Below, in pieces: positions 43,420 through 52,338 of a stretch of DNA of 64,000 bases. Each line of letters starts with the position of its first letter. The stretch's first letter is position 1. The stretch is from Beijerinckia sp. 28-YEA-48 (lineage in GTDB: Bacteria > Pseudomonadota > Alphaproteobacteria > Rhizobiales > Beijerinckiaceae), in NCBI RefSeq assembly GCF_900104955.1, contig NZ_FNSI01000001.1:4932001-4996000 (forward strand), given 5' to 3'. The position numbers and the translations under genes are program-made. A model generated the notes under the pieces. The model had not been told where the DNA came from. It saw only the letters and a program-made list of their open reading frames with translations, and ran no database searches.

Positions 43420-45168
43420 TTACACGGCGACGGGGCCTGGCACGCGCACGGCGATGACTGCCGGAGCGCCCTTGCGCACCTGCCGCAAGCCTTCCGCAAG
43501 GGCCGGGGCGACATCGGCGGTTTCGGTGACGAGGCGACCATATCCACCATTAGCCTCAGCCAGTTTGGCGAAGTCCGGTGGCGGTTCGAAAATGCCGCCG
43601 TTGTAATTGTCCGCGCCGACGGCGACGCCCTGCGGGTAGAGGCGCTTCAGGCCCGTCGTACCCGTGCTGTAGCTGCCGTTGACAAAGACGACGGAGAGAT
43701 AGGGCGACTTGTGATAGTTCGCCGCCCACAGCGCCGCCATGGGCGTGCCGAACATGAAATAGCCATCGCCGCTCGCCAGCACGACATCGCGATCGGGCGC
43801 GGCAAGCTTTGCGCCGAAAGCGGCGCCCGAACCCCAGCCACCGGCGCTGCCGCCGCTGCGAAAATAGCTGCCGCTCGATTGACGACGGGCGTAGGCGCGC
43901 ACGAAGTCGCTGTTGCTGATGGCGTCGTTCAGGAGCACCGCATCGGGGCGCAGGAGGCGGCCGAGTTCGTAAGCGACATGGCAGCCGTTGGGACGGTTGC
44001 CCTTGGCAGCCTGTGCCGCCTGGTCCTGGAATTCCGCATCGATCTGGCGCTTGCGCGCCGCAAGTCGTTCGCGGCGGCTGGCGATACGATCGAGAGCGCC
44101 CTTATCGAGAATTTTTTCGGCCTCGGCATGGACCGCGCGCAGCGTCAGCGCGACATTCGCGGGTGACCAGATATCGGCGCGATATTCCATGGTTTTGTAA
44201 CGTGACAGAACGGGGTCGGTGCCGATCCAGGCAATTTTCGCGCTGGCCGGCGGCGACTCGCGCCCCGGAATGAAGGGCGCGGAGATATCCAGCATCAGCA
44301 GGGCGTCCGCGTCGCGTGAGTGCGGACCGGTGCCGAAATGCGCGTGGGTATGGGGGAAATTCATGCGGTCGGCGCCGGCATTCTCGGCGATGGGAAGCGC
44401 GAGAAGGTCCGAAAGTCGCACCAGCTCGTCAACGGCGGCTGGATCGCGGCCGGAGCGTTCGACAAACACCAGCGGATTATGGGCGTTGACCAGCCAGCGG
44501 GCGATATCGCGCGCATCCTCCGGCGCGGGGGCGACCGGGCGGGCGATGCCCAATTGCGCGGCGGTGGGAAAGCTCGACTCGCCGCCCGTGCGCAACATGG
44601 CGGTTTCACGCGGGATCGACAGATAAACCGGACCGCGCGCCTCGCTCATGGCGATCTGCAACATGCGGCTGACGATGAGGCCGGGATTGTCCTGATGTTC
44701 GAGGCGATGATCGACCTTAGTGTAATCGCGCACGATGCCGTTCTGGTCGCGCGGTTCCTGATGCCATTGCACAAGCGAATCCCGGGCGCCGGGCATAGAC
44801 CCTGGAAAGGCGCGCGGGCCGGTGCCCCCCATGATCAGCACTGGATAGCCGCCGCGCCAGGCGGTGTGCAGCGCCGCGCCGTAGTGAAACGTGCCGACGT
44901 CGACATGGACGATCGAAGCCGTGGGCCGCCCGCTGATCATGGTCGATCCCAAAGCCGCGTTCAGGGCGACGGATTCATGGACCATGGTGACAAGCTTGGG
45001 AGCCGGCGTGCCGCGTTGCTCGGCTTTGGCGATCGCTTCCTGAAAGAAATTGATCTCCGTGCCCGAGACGAAGAAGAGATGGTCGATGCCGCTCATTTTC
45101 ATCGCCGCGACGACGGCATCGGACCATTCGTCGGTCTTGCAGGTTTGCCAAAAATTATCCGTGCTCAT
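43420..45168 (-). CDS. Thiamine-diphosphate-dependent enzyme, acetolactate-synthase-like
   Basis: A 582-aa protein with the three-domain layout of the acetolactate synthase/benzoylformate decarboxylase group. The N-terminal Pyr domain has the catalytic Glu in MVHESVALNAALG. The C-terminal PP domain has SGDGYFMFG and later VVFVNGSYSTG as the metal-diphosphate motif. The middle domain shows no intact FAD-binding sequence that I can recognise, so a decarboxylase or carboligase role is as likely as acetolactate synthesis. It lies 83 bp behind a Bug-type binding protein and probably acts on the imported 2-keto acid (inference). Confidence 0.85.
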   Translation of the reverse strand: MSTDNFWQTCKTDEWSDAVVAAMKMSGIDHLFFVSGTEINFFQEAIAKAEQRGTPAPKLVTMVHESVALNAALGSTMISGRPTASIVHVDVGTFHYGAALHTAWRGGYPVLIMGGTGPRAFPGSMPGARDSLVQWHQEPRDQNGIVRDYTKVDHRLEHQDNPGLIVSRMLQIAMSEARGPVYLSIPRETAMLRTGGESSFPTAAQLGIARPVAPAPEDARDIARWLVNAHNPLVFVERSGRDPAAVDELVRLSDLLALPIAENAGADRMNFPHTHAHFGTGPHSRDADALLMLDISAPFIPGRESPPASAKIAWIGTDPVLSRYKTMEYRADIWSPANVALTLRAVHAEAEKILDKGALDRIASRRERLAARKRQIDAEFQDQAAQAAKGNRPNGCHVAYELGRLLRPDAVLLNDAISNSDFVRAYARRQSSGSYFRSGGSAGGWGSGAAFGAKLAAPDRDVVLASGDGYFMFGTPMAALWAANYHKSPYLSVVFVNGSYSTGTTGLKRLYPQGVAVGADNYNGGIFEPPPDFAKLAEANGGYGRLVTETADVAPALAEGLRQVRKGAPAVIAVRVPGPVAV

Positions 45169-45251
45169 TTCCGCCCGCTCGCATTCTTGTTGTTTCTATT
45201 CTTGTTGCTGCGCGCGAAACACGCGCGCAGCCCAGATTCTTCCGCGTCGTG

Positions 45252-46223
45252 TCATTCGGCCTTGATATCGTTGGTCCGGATTAGCGGCTCCCAGCGCGTG
45301 AACTCGGTCTTCAACAGTTTATCGAATTCGGCCGGCGTCGAGCCGACGATATCGATCCCCAAGCTGTTCATGCGCTCGACCAGTGCCGGATCCTTCAGCG
45401 CGATGACGGTGTCGTTATAGATCTTGTCGACGATGGCCTGGGGCGTGCCTTTCGGTGCCATCAAACCGCTGAGGGCATAGACCTGTACGTTGGGATAGCC
45501 GAGTTCGGCGAAGGTCGGCGTGTCGGGGAATTTGTCGGAGCGTTTATCGGCCGCGATGGCGATGGGCTTGGCGCCGGGCGAGTTCTTCAGGGTATTCGCC
45601 GCTTCCGGCACCAGCGCCAGGGTCAATTCCACCTCACCGCGCGCGAAGGCCTCGCCCGAAGGCGCGCTGCCGCGATAGGGAACGTGAATCAGGTCGATCT
45701 TGGCTTCCTGGGCGAAAAGCGCCACGCCGAGATGGCCCGAGAGGCCGATCCCCGACGATCCGTAGCGCATTTTGCCCGGATGGGCCTTGGCGTAATCGAT
45801 GAGTTCCTTGAGGGTCTTCGCCGGCACCGCACTGCTGGCCATCAATAGATTCGGGGTGGTGCCGAGAATCGTGATCGGAACGAAAGCGTCGCGACCGTAG
45901 GGAACCTTGTCCCGCAACAGATGCGTCATCACGTTCGCCGCGAGCGTGCCGAGCAACAAGGTGTAGCCATCGGCGGGGGCACGCGCCACCGCTTCGCTGC
46001 CGATCACGCCGCTTGCGCCCGTGCGGTTCTCGACGATGATCGTCTGGCCCCATTGCTTCGAAAGCTGGTTGGCGATCAGGCGCGCGGTGATGTCGGTGGC
46101 GCCGGCGGCAGGAAACGGCACGATCAGGCGAACATTGGTGTTGGGATAATTCTGCCCCATCGCGGCACCGGCCAGCGGCACGCTCACCGCCATGCCAACC
46201 AGCATTCGTCTGACCCAGTTCAT
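45252..46223 (-). CDS. Bug/TctC-family periplasmic solute-binding protein
   Basis: A 323-aa receptor. Signal peptide MNWVRRMLVGMAVSVPLAGA to about residue 23. The mature protein starts YPNTNVRLIVPFPAAGATDI and includes the family loops VENRTGASGVIGSEAVARAP and YGSSGIGLSGHLGVALF. GGGAAG precedes the ATG at 46223. No TctA/TctB genes accompany it. With the following TPP enzyme it forms a second receptor-plus-enzyme unit in this window. Confidence 0.9.
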   Translation of the reverse strand: MNWVRRMLVGMAVSVPLAGAAMGQNYPNTNVRLIVPFPAAGATDITARLIANQLSKQWGQTIIVENRTGASGVIGSEAVARAPADGYTLLLGTLAANVMTHLLRDKVPYGRDAFVPITILGTTPNLLMASSAVPAKTLKELIDYAKAHPGKMRYGSSGIGLSGHLGVALFAQEAKIDLIHVPYRGSAPSGEAFARGEVELTLALVPEAANTLKNSPGAKPIAIAADKRSDKFPDTPTFAELGYPNVQVYALSGLMAPKGTPQAIVDKIYNDTVIALKDPALVERMNSLGIDIVGSTPAEFDKLLKTEFTRWEPLIRTNDIKAE

Positions 46224-46719
46224 TTGTTTCTTCCCTTGTTGTGCGGCTGTGCCGAGTTGGGCCGCAAAGTGGCCGATCATCCCACCTATCGCAAGCCCAA
46301 AGGGTCACCGCAATGCTGCCTCGTTAAGCAGCCAAGCTTTTGAAGGGGCTATTCGCGATGAGGTCGATCCGCGGAAATCCAATTTCCATCTGCAGAGATG
46401 GCGCTGCCGACGCCTTTGGCCGTTACCTCAATATATCTCGCGCCACACGCCATGTGGGCCGGGCTCATTTGGGGCGGTATTTGATCGCAGACAAATTTCA
46501 GCCGGCCCTGCGCGGCAACCAGTTGTTTCAGTGCGGGCTTCCCGATATGCAAACGATCATCGCGCCCGGTTTATAAGCAAGCGCGAAGCGATCGGTTTCG
46601 ACGGGGAGGATGCGCTGAAGATGATTGCGCTCATCAAACGCAACACGAGCGATGTCGCGCGTCCCGTCGCGATGGGGTTGCAGGCCCTTTTGTTGGGGCT
46701 CTTTTTCTAAGAGGTCGCT
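46224..46719. other. 496-bp spacer without a supported gene
   Basis: Between divergent units (the binding-protein gene to the left, the E1 gene to the right). It has short frames on both strands but none with a ribosome site or protein-like composition. Part of it must hold two promoters. A weak GCCC/GGGC hairpin with a following T run lies just before the E1 gene. Confidence 0.4.
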
Positions 46720-48909
46720 GTGCCACGTTCGATCATCGTCCACGAAAATTTCGCCCGCCGCATCGCCGCGCTCGATTTTCCGCCGGGGCCGCCGCCGGCT
46801 GCTGGCCTGTCCCCAGCGGAGGCCGTGGGCCTCTACCGGGCGCAATGCCTGTCGCGGGCGCTGGATCTGACCAGCCGCGCCATGCAGAAGGCCGGCCAAG
46901 GGTTTTACACCATCGGCTCCTCGGGCCACGAAGGCATGGCGGCGGTGGCGCATGCCTTGCGGCCAACCGACATGGCTTTCCTGCATTATCGTGACGCCGC
47001 CTTCCAGATCGCGCGTGCCGCGCAACTGCCCGGCCAGACCATCGCCTGGGACATGCTGCTGTCGTTTGCTGCTTCAAGCGATGATCCGATTTCGGGTGGC
47101 CGGCACAAGGTGCTGGGCTCGAAGGCGTTGAATATTCCGCCGCAGACTTCGACCATCGCCAGTCATCTGCCGAAGGCGGTGGGCACTGCCTATTCGATTG
47201 GTCTGGCGCGCCGGCGGCCGCCGGAGCATCAACAATTGCCCGATGATGCGATTGTCATGTGTTCGTTCGGCGATGCCTCGTCCAATCACTCGACGGCGCA
47301 GGGCGCCTTCAACACCGCGTCGTGGACGTCCTATCAGAGCATCCCGCTGCCGCTGCTGTTTGTCTGCGAGGACAATGGCATCGGCATTTCGGTGAAGACG
47401 CCACACGGCTGGGTGGGCGAAAATTTCAAGAACCGGCCGGGCCTTAAATATTTCTCGGCCAATGGTCTCGATCTCTATGAAACCTTTGCCGTGGCGCAGG
47501 AGGCGGAGCGCTATGTGCGCGAGCGGCGCAAGCCGGCTTTTCTGCATCTGCACACAGTGCGGCTCTATGGTCACGCCGGGGCCGATGTGCCGACCACCTA
47601 TCTGAGCAAGGAGGAGGTGGAGGCCGAAGAGGCGAACGATCCGCTGTTGCATACGGTGCGGCTGCTGCACGAAGCTGGCGCGCTCACGCCGCAAGAAGCG
47701 CTCGCCATCTATCACGAGACGTGCGCGCGCACCGACCGGATCGCTGCTGAAGCGATCAAGCGGCCGAAGCTGAAGGATGCGGCTGGTGTCATGGCGAGCC
47801 TCATTCCCGGGCCGCGGCCGTGCCGGCCGAGCAATGGGCCGACCGAGGATGAGCGCGCCGCTGTGTTTGGATCGGACCTCGCCGCGATGACCGCGCCGCA
47901 GCCGATGAGCCGCCTGATCAATTGGGCGCTGGCCGACCTGATGCTGGAACATCAGGAGATCGTGCTGGCGGGCGAGGATGTCGGCCGCAAGGGCGGCGTC
48001 TATGGCGTCACGCAGAAGCTGCAGGCGCGCTTTGGCGCGGATCGGGCGGTGGACACCTTGCTCGATGAACAATCGATCCTGGGGCTCGCCATCGGGCTTG
48101 GTCAGAATGGCTTTCTGCCGATCCCGGAGATTCAATTTCTGGCCTATCTGCACAATGCCGAAGATCAGTTGCGCGGCGAGGCCGCGACATTACCGTTCTT
48201 CTCCGACGGGCAATACACCAATCCGATGGTCGTGCGCGTCGCCGGGCTCGGCTATCAGAAGGGCTTTGGCGGTCATTTCCATAATGACAATTCCATCGCT
48301 GTGTTGCGCGACATTCCGGGGCTTGTCATCGCCTGTCCCTCGAATGGTGCCGATGCGGCCCGTATGCTGCGCGAATGTGTGCGGCTGGCGCGCGAAGAGC
48401 AGCGGGTGGTGGTGTTCCTGGAGCCGATCGCGCTTTACCCGATGCGCGATCTCCATGCCGACAAGGATGCGCTGTGGATGAACCTCTATCCGCCGCGTCA
48501 GGAGGTGATCGCTCTGGGCGAGGTTGGCGTTCACGGCAGCGGCAAGGATCTGGTCATCGTCACCTTCGCCAACGGCACTTATCTCGCCCGCCAGGCGGAA
48601 AAGACTTTGCGCGCGCGCGGCATCGACCTGCGCATCATTGATCTGAGATGGTTGGCACCACTGCCCGAGAAGGCGCTGCTGTCGGCTGTGGCTGGTTGCC
48701 GCAACATACTGGTTGTCGATGAATGCCGGCGCACCGGCGGGCAGTCGGAGGCGCTGATCACCTTGTTCAACGAACACAAGAAGACCTCCATCGCGCGCAT
48801 CGCCGCCCATGATTCCTTCATCGCCACCGGCCCTGCCTATGCGGCGACCCTGCCGTCGGCCGATGACATTGTCGAAGCGGCGTTGCGGTTGATGGAGGTT
48901 CCGGCGTGA
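46720..48909 (+). CDS. 2-oxo acid dehydrogenase E1 component, fused alpha and beta subunits
   Basis: A 729-aa TPP enzyme with the alpha part (residues 1-385) and beta part (about 395-729) in one chain. The alpha part has a TPP motif GDASSNHSTAQGAFN ending in EDNGIGIS. The beta part has VLAGEDVGRKGGVYGVT, LLDEQSILGLAIGLG, EIQFLAYL and GFGGHFHNDNSI. This matches branched-chain 2-oxo acid (or acetoin) E1 proteins. It starts at GTG 46720 with GAGG six nt upstream. No E2 (lipoyl acyltransferase) or E3 gene lies nearby. The next gene, a FabD-like acyltransferase, overlaps by 4 bp. Confidence 0.9.
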   Translation: MPRSIIVHENFARRIAALDFPPGPPPAAGLSPAEAVGLYRAQCLSRALDLTSRAMQKAGQGFYTIGSSGHEGMAAVAHALRPTDMAFLHYRDAAFQIARAAQLPGQTIAWDMLLSFAASSDDPISGGRHKVLGSKALNIPPQTSTIASHLPKAVGTAYSIGLARRRPPEHQQLPDDAIVMCSFGDASSNHSTAQGAFNTASWTSYQSIPLPLLFVCEDNGIGISVKTPHGWVGENFKNRPGLKYFSANGLDLYETFAVAQEAERYVRERRKPAFLHLHTVRLYGHAGADVPTTYLSKEEVEAEEANDPLLHTVRLLHEAGALTPQEALAIYHETCARTDRIAAEAIKRPKLKDAAGVMASLIPGPRPCRPSNGPTEDERAAVFGSDLAAMTAPQPMSRLINWALADLMLEHQEIVLAGEDVGRKGGVYGVTQKLQARFGADRAVDTLLDEQSILGLAIGLGQNGFLPIPEIQFLAYLHNAEDQLRGEAATLPFFSDGQYTNPMVVRVAGLGYQKGFGGHFHNDNSIAVLRDIPGLVIACPSNGADAARMLRECVRLAREEQRVVVFLEPIALYPMRDLHADKDALWMNLYPPRQEVIALGEVGVHGSGKDLVIVTFANGTYLARQAEKTLRARGIDLRIIDLRWLAPLPEKALLSAVAGCRNILVVDECRRTGGQSEALITLFNEHKKTSIARIAAHDSFIATGPAYAATLPSADDIVEAALRLMEVPA

Positions 48910-49940
48910 AAACGGCTGTCGTCATCTGTCCCGGGCGCGGCACCTATAACAAGACCGAGCTCGGCTATCTCACGCACCATCACGCCGACAAGCGCGAGCT
49001 GTTGGCCGGTTTCGACGCGGTACGCACAGCCAATGGTCAGGAGACCGTGACGGACCTCGATGGCGCGGCGAGCTATTCGGCGACGCGCCACACGCGCGGC
49101 GATAATGCCTCGGCGTTGATCTATGCCTGCACTTACGCGGATTTCCTCGCCATTGATCGCAGCGCCATCAAGGTCGTGGCTGTCACGGGCAATTCCATGG
49201 GCTGGTATTCGGCCCTGGCTTGTGCCGGCGCGCTGTCGCCGCGCGATGGTTTTACGCTCGCCAATACGATGGGCACCTTGATGCAGCAGCGCCTCATCGG
49301 CGGACAGCTGATCTATCCCTTCGCTGACGAGACCTGGCGGATGGATCTCAACCGTCGCGCCGAATTGCTGGCGCTGATCCAGTCCATCGACGCGGAACCG
49401 GGGCATGATGTGGCTCTGTCCATCGATCTCGGCGGCATGCTGGTGATCGCCGGCAATGACGCGGGGCTGAAAGCGTTCGAACGCGCCGTGCCGCGCGTGC
49501 AGGAGCGCTTCCCTCTGCGGTTGGCCAATCACGCGGCGTTCCACACAGCTTTGCAGGCGCCGGTTGCGGCGGCGGGACGCGAGAAGCTGCCGCGCACGCC
49601 CTTCGTGCAACCGTCTCTGCCGTTGATCGATGGCCGTGGCGCGATCTGGTGGCCAGGCGCTGTGGATGCGGCCGCGCTCTATGACTACACGCTCGGCCAT
49701 CAAGTGACCGCGACCTATGATTTTACCCAAGCGATCACGACGGCGGCGCGGGAGTTCGCGCCCGATCTCTTCATCATCACGGGGCCTGGCACGACGCTGG
49801 GTGGGGCCGTGGCGCAATCCCTGATCCGTGCGCAGTGGAAGAACATGGCGTCGAGAGCGGATTTCGAGACGACCCAGAAAGCATCGCCCGTGATTGCCGC
49901 CATGGGCATGGCGGATCAACGCGCAACCATCTCGGCGTAG
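48906..49940 (+). CDS. FabD-like acyl(malonyl)transferase
   Basis: A 344-aa protein of the acyl-carrier-protein S-malonyltransferase fold. The N-terminal VVICPGRGTYNKTELG corresponds to the first strand (FPGQG in FabD). The nucleophile motif is TGNSMGWYSALA with Ser97, and the His of the dyad is likely in NHAAFHTAL. It departs from standard FabD at the N-terminal glycine loop and lacks the GxGR typical of malonyl specificity in readable form. It overlaps the E1 gene by 4 bp (GTGA), so the two are co-translated. A role in passing an unusual acyl group is inference. Confidence 0.75.
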   Translation: MKTAVVICPGRGTYNKTELGYLTHHHADKRELLAGFDAVRTANGQETVTDLDGAASYSATRHTRGDNASALIYACTYADFLAIDRSAIKVVAVTGNSMGWYSALACAGALSPRDGFTLANTMGTLMQQRLIGGQLIYPFADETWRMDLNRRAELLALIQSIDAEPGHDVALSIDLGGMLVIAGNDAGLKAFERAVPRVQERFPLRLANHAAFHTALQAPVAAAGREKLPRTPFVQPSLPLIDGRGAIWWPGAVDAAALYDYTLGHQVTATYDFTQAITTAAREFAPDLFIITGPGTTLGGAVAQSLIRAQWKNMASRADFETTQKASPVIAAMGMADQRATISA

Positions 49941-49967
49941 CGTAGCGATCAGCAGAGACGGGATTGA

Positions 49968-50243
49968 CTACCTGATCCGGCGCAGGTGGCAGACCTTCAC
50001 CTTGCCGCCGCGTCCATCGGCGCGCCAGACACAGCCAGGATGGCGCGGCGTGCGATCATAGAGCGTGATGACAGCGCGGCGCTTGCGATTGAAGGTCTGG
50101 TTGGAAAAATCGTGTCCGCCGACCCGCACATTCTTGCCGAAGCGCACTTCGGCTGAGGCGGGGGAGACGAGCGGCGCTGAAGCCAACAGTGTTATCGCAA
50201 AGACGAGAAAGGTGGCGACGCAGAGCCGGCGTAAAGAGTTCAT
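49968..50243 (-). CDS. Small secreted basic protein
   Basis: A 91-aa protein with a clear signal peptide (LCVATFLVFAITLLASAPLV, cleavage near SASAE at about residue 31). The mature 60 residues are rich in Arg, Val and Gly (VRFGKNVRVGGHDFSNQTFN) and contain two Cys (GCVW, VCHL) that could form a disulfide. I recognise no family. Three tandem 16-bp repeats lie directly before the start codon. Confidence 0.65.
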   Translation of the reverse strand: MNSLRRLCVATFLVFAITLLASAPLVSPASAEVRFGKNVRVGGHDFSNQTFNRKRRAVITLYDRTPRHPGCVWRADGRGGKVKVCHLRRIR

Positions 50244-50244
50244 G

Positions 50245-50292
50245 GTTTGAAATCTCTTCGGCTTGAAATCTCGTCAATTTGAAACGTCTTCG
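50245..50292. repeat. Three tandem 16-bp repeats in the leader of the small secreted protein gene
   Basis: Units at 50245-50260, 50261-50276 and 50277-50292 share the core TTGAAA followed by TC and a final TC/TTCG (first unit GTTTGAAATCTCTTCG). They are head-to-tail with no spacer and end next to the start codon at 50243 (minus strand). They could be regulator sites or a leader repeat. Confidence 0.6.
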
Positions 50293-50459
50293 AGCCGTTC
50301 ACTCAGCTCGATCACTCAATGGATTCTTGCCAGGGTGCTGGGATCGTCGCGTGAAGCCACTGCGCATACCATCATGACGGGCCTCTGGGAGAACCCGTCA
50401 TGGAAGAATTTTCGAACCTCACAGGCCACCTGGCCAGCCCTTTGGCGCTCTGCGTTGCG

Positions 50460-50666
50460 TTAAACGGGATTGGCGCCCGGCGTTCCGCACTTGGCGAATT
50501 TGCCCTTGGCGTCCTTGCAGCGTGTGGCTGAAGCGGGTGCCGGCGCCGGACATTTGATGAACTTGCCCTTCGGATCCCGGCATTGCTCTGCCGCATAGGA
50601 CATCGAGGGAATGGTGAACGTCGCCGCAGTGGCAATGGCAAATGTAAGCGCGAGGATATTCTTCAT
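50460..50666 (-). CDS. Small secreted protein with two Cys-flanked KGKF repeats
   Basis: A 68-aa protein. Signal peptide MKNILALTFAIATAATFTIP with cleavage after SYAA (about residue 26). The mature part has a duplicated unit: QCRDPKGKFIKC and RCKDAKGKFAKC, separated by a Pro/Ala linker. Each unit could close one disulfide loop. AGAGGAGG precedes the ATG at 50666. No family is recognised; similar tiny periplasmic proteins are common in the order. Confidence 0.7.
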   Translation of the reverse strand: MKNILALTFAIATAATFTIPSMSYAAEQCRDPKGKFIKCPAPAPASATRCKDAKGKFAKCGTPGANPV

Positions 50667-51243
50667 CGGCACCTCCTCTTCATGCGACCCAGTCCGAGTC
50701 GTCGGCGTGATGATATACCTGGGGGGCGCTGTTGCCACTGTGTGTTCAACGATCGGTTCCAAGCATCCTTGCGATCCGCCCCGGTGTGAGGGGGGGGGAC
50801 GCCAGAAGAAGGCTTTGGGTGCCCGGTTGGACGTCCAGCGGCCGGAGTGGTGGTTAGAGGGAGGCACGTTTCTATAATAATCGATAATATAGTAATTTAC
50901 TCTGAAATTCGAAATCTGAAGAAAGATTAACAATGCGGGTGCGATATTGGTGCGCGGTTGACAGTGTGCTGGAATTTGCCAATTCGCGTTAGAATCCGTC
51001 GTCGGTCCACTGTCTCACAGATTGGTTCTCTGTGGTGTGGCGGGTGTTTAGGTTGTGGGCCCTTTTGCATTCTCTTACGATCAGAATGGGACGTCTGCGA
51101 ATCTTGGGTTGCTGATTTTATGGGCGTTAATTCAATAACTTACGATTGTGCGGCTCCCTTTTGGGACACGCTTGACCCCGCATACCGTCTTTGCAATGCA
51201 TTCAAGTAGAGAATCAGTTATTCCTCTGCGCGCAGGGGGGGCG
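50667..51243. other. 577-bp spacer at the left edge of the R-M cassette
   Basis: No gene is supported. It contains a run of nine or more G (near 50789-50798) and a marked A/T-rich stretch (about 50868-50935) that contrasts with the GC-rich surroundings. The base composition shift begins here and continues through the R-M genes. The cassette promoter is probably in the right part. Confidence 0.4.
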
Positions 51244-52338
51244 ATGAGCTGGTTTCTACAAACGCCGGATAGTGCAAGTCCGAAACTTCTCAAAAATATA
51301 ATGGACCAATGCGGACCTGCCGAAAGAGGCGGCGCTGCTTTCGCGTTCGCGTCTGCTCAAGGCGTGAAGCTCCTCGGTGCTGAACCGATGTTCAGCAAAT
51401 TCCTCAAGGCCTCCGAATTCACCATCATCGTAGGCCTCGATGCGATCACAGATACGCGCGCGGTCGATGAGTTGCGGAAACTGAGCAAAAGCCATCCAAA
51501 TTTTAAGCCTAAGCTCTTTCTTCATTCCATGGGCGGCTCACTCTTCCATCCAAAGACGATGTGGCTGAAGACCTCGAAGGGTGGCGTCATCATCACAGGC
51601 TCCGGCAACCTCACATCTGGCGGCCTCAAGTCAAACTGGGAGGCGACTGCTGTGCAGACGCTTACACCTGCGGAGATTGCCGAGGCGGTGAAGAGCTGGG
51701 ACGCCTGGCTTAAGACGCACAAGAACCAAATCGTCGATCTCGACGACGGGAAAGCAATCGAAAAAGCCAAGGCGAATGAAGTCGTGCGATCGAGGATTAA
51801 GAAGGTGCTTAAGAAGCCTGGTGCCGAAGAGGAACCGGCTGACCAAGAAGTCGATGCGATCGCAGAGATCGTTGAAGACATCGAGGATGATTTCTCACTC
51901 AATCCGGTCTTAATTGCTGAAGCACCTGGCGGTGGGCGGTGGAAGCAAGTTGGATTCAGTTTAGAGGCGTACGAGCAGTTCTTCGGAGTGACTCTTGGAA
52001 AGAAAAAGCACGTCCGATTTTACCAGGTCAATTCAGACGGCAGCCTAGAGCCCGTCGAGAACAGCGAGTCTGTCGCTGTGAAAAGCAAGAATTACCGTTT
52101 TGAAATTAGGGCAGCGCAAGGGCTGCCGTATCCCAAAAAGGGTCATCCGATCGTCGTGTTTGAAAAGATCAGTGACTCCGATTTCAAATATATTCTCAGG
52201 ATGCCTGGAAATCCGGAGCACACGTTGATCCAGGATTTCTTGGATAAGAACTACAGCAAGTCGCGGGCGAAGCGAAGAATCCAGATCACTGCCGGCGATC
52301 TTGAGAAGGTCTGGCCTACTGCACCCTTCTTCCACTAA
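51244..52338 (+). CDS. Phospholipase-D-fold type II restriction endonuclease, BfiI/NgoFVII-like
   Basis: A 364-aa nuclease. The active-site cluster is FHPKTMWL with His102 and Lys104, GSGNLTSGG with Asn122, and NWEATAV with Glu133. The spacing K-18-N-11-E equals that of BfiI (His105, Lys107, Asn125, Glu136, as I recall), a metal-independent type IIS enzyme of the PLD superfamily. The remaining 220 residues are probably the DNA-recognition part. The ATG at 51244 follows a G-rich site; the longer frame to 51148 lacks support. It is tail-to-tail (4-bp overlap) with a DNA methylase. Codon use is less GC-rich than in flanking genes, indicating transfer. Confidence 0.75.
   Translation: MSWFLQTPDSASPKLLKNIMDQCGPAERGGAAFAFASAQGVKLLGAEPMFSKFLKASEFTIIVGLDAITDTRAVDELRKLSKSHPNFKPKLFLHSMGGSLFHPKTMWLKTSKGGVIITGSGNLTSGGLKSNWEATAVQTLTPAEIAEAVKSWDAWLKTHKNQIVDLDDGKAIEKAKANEVVRSRIKKVLKKPGAEEEPADQEVDAIAEIVEDIEDDFSLNPVLIAEAPGGGRWKQVGFSLEAYEQFFGVTLGKKKHVRFYQVNSDGSLEPVENSESVAVKSKNYRFEIRAAQGLPYPKKGHPIVVFEKISDSDFKYILRMPGNPEHTLIQDFLDKNYSKSRAKRRIQITAGDLEKVWPTAPFFH

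Noticed and set aside
46340-46576. 78-codon plus-strand frame in the spacer before the E1 gene
   Set aside because: No ribosome site, no protein-like pattern and no plausible operon link.
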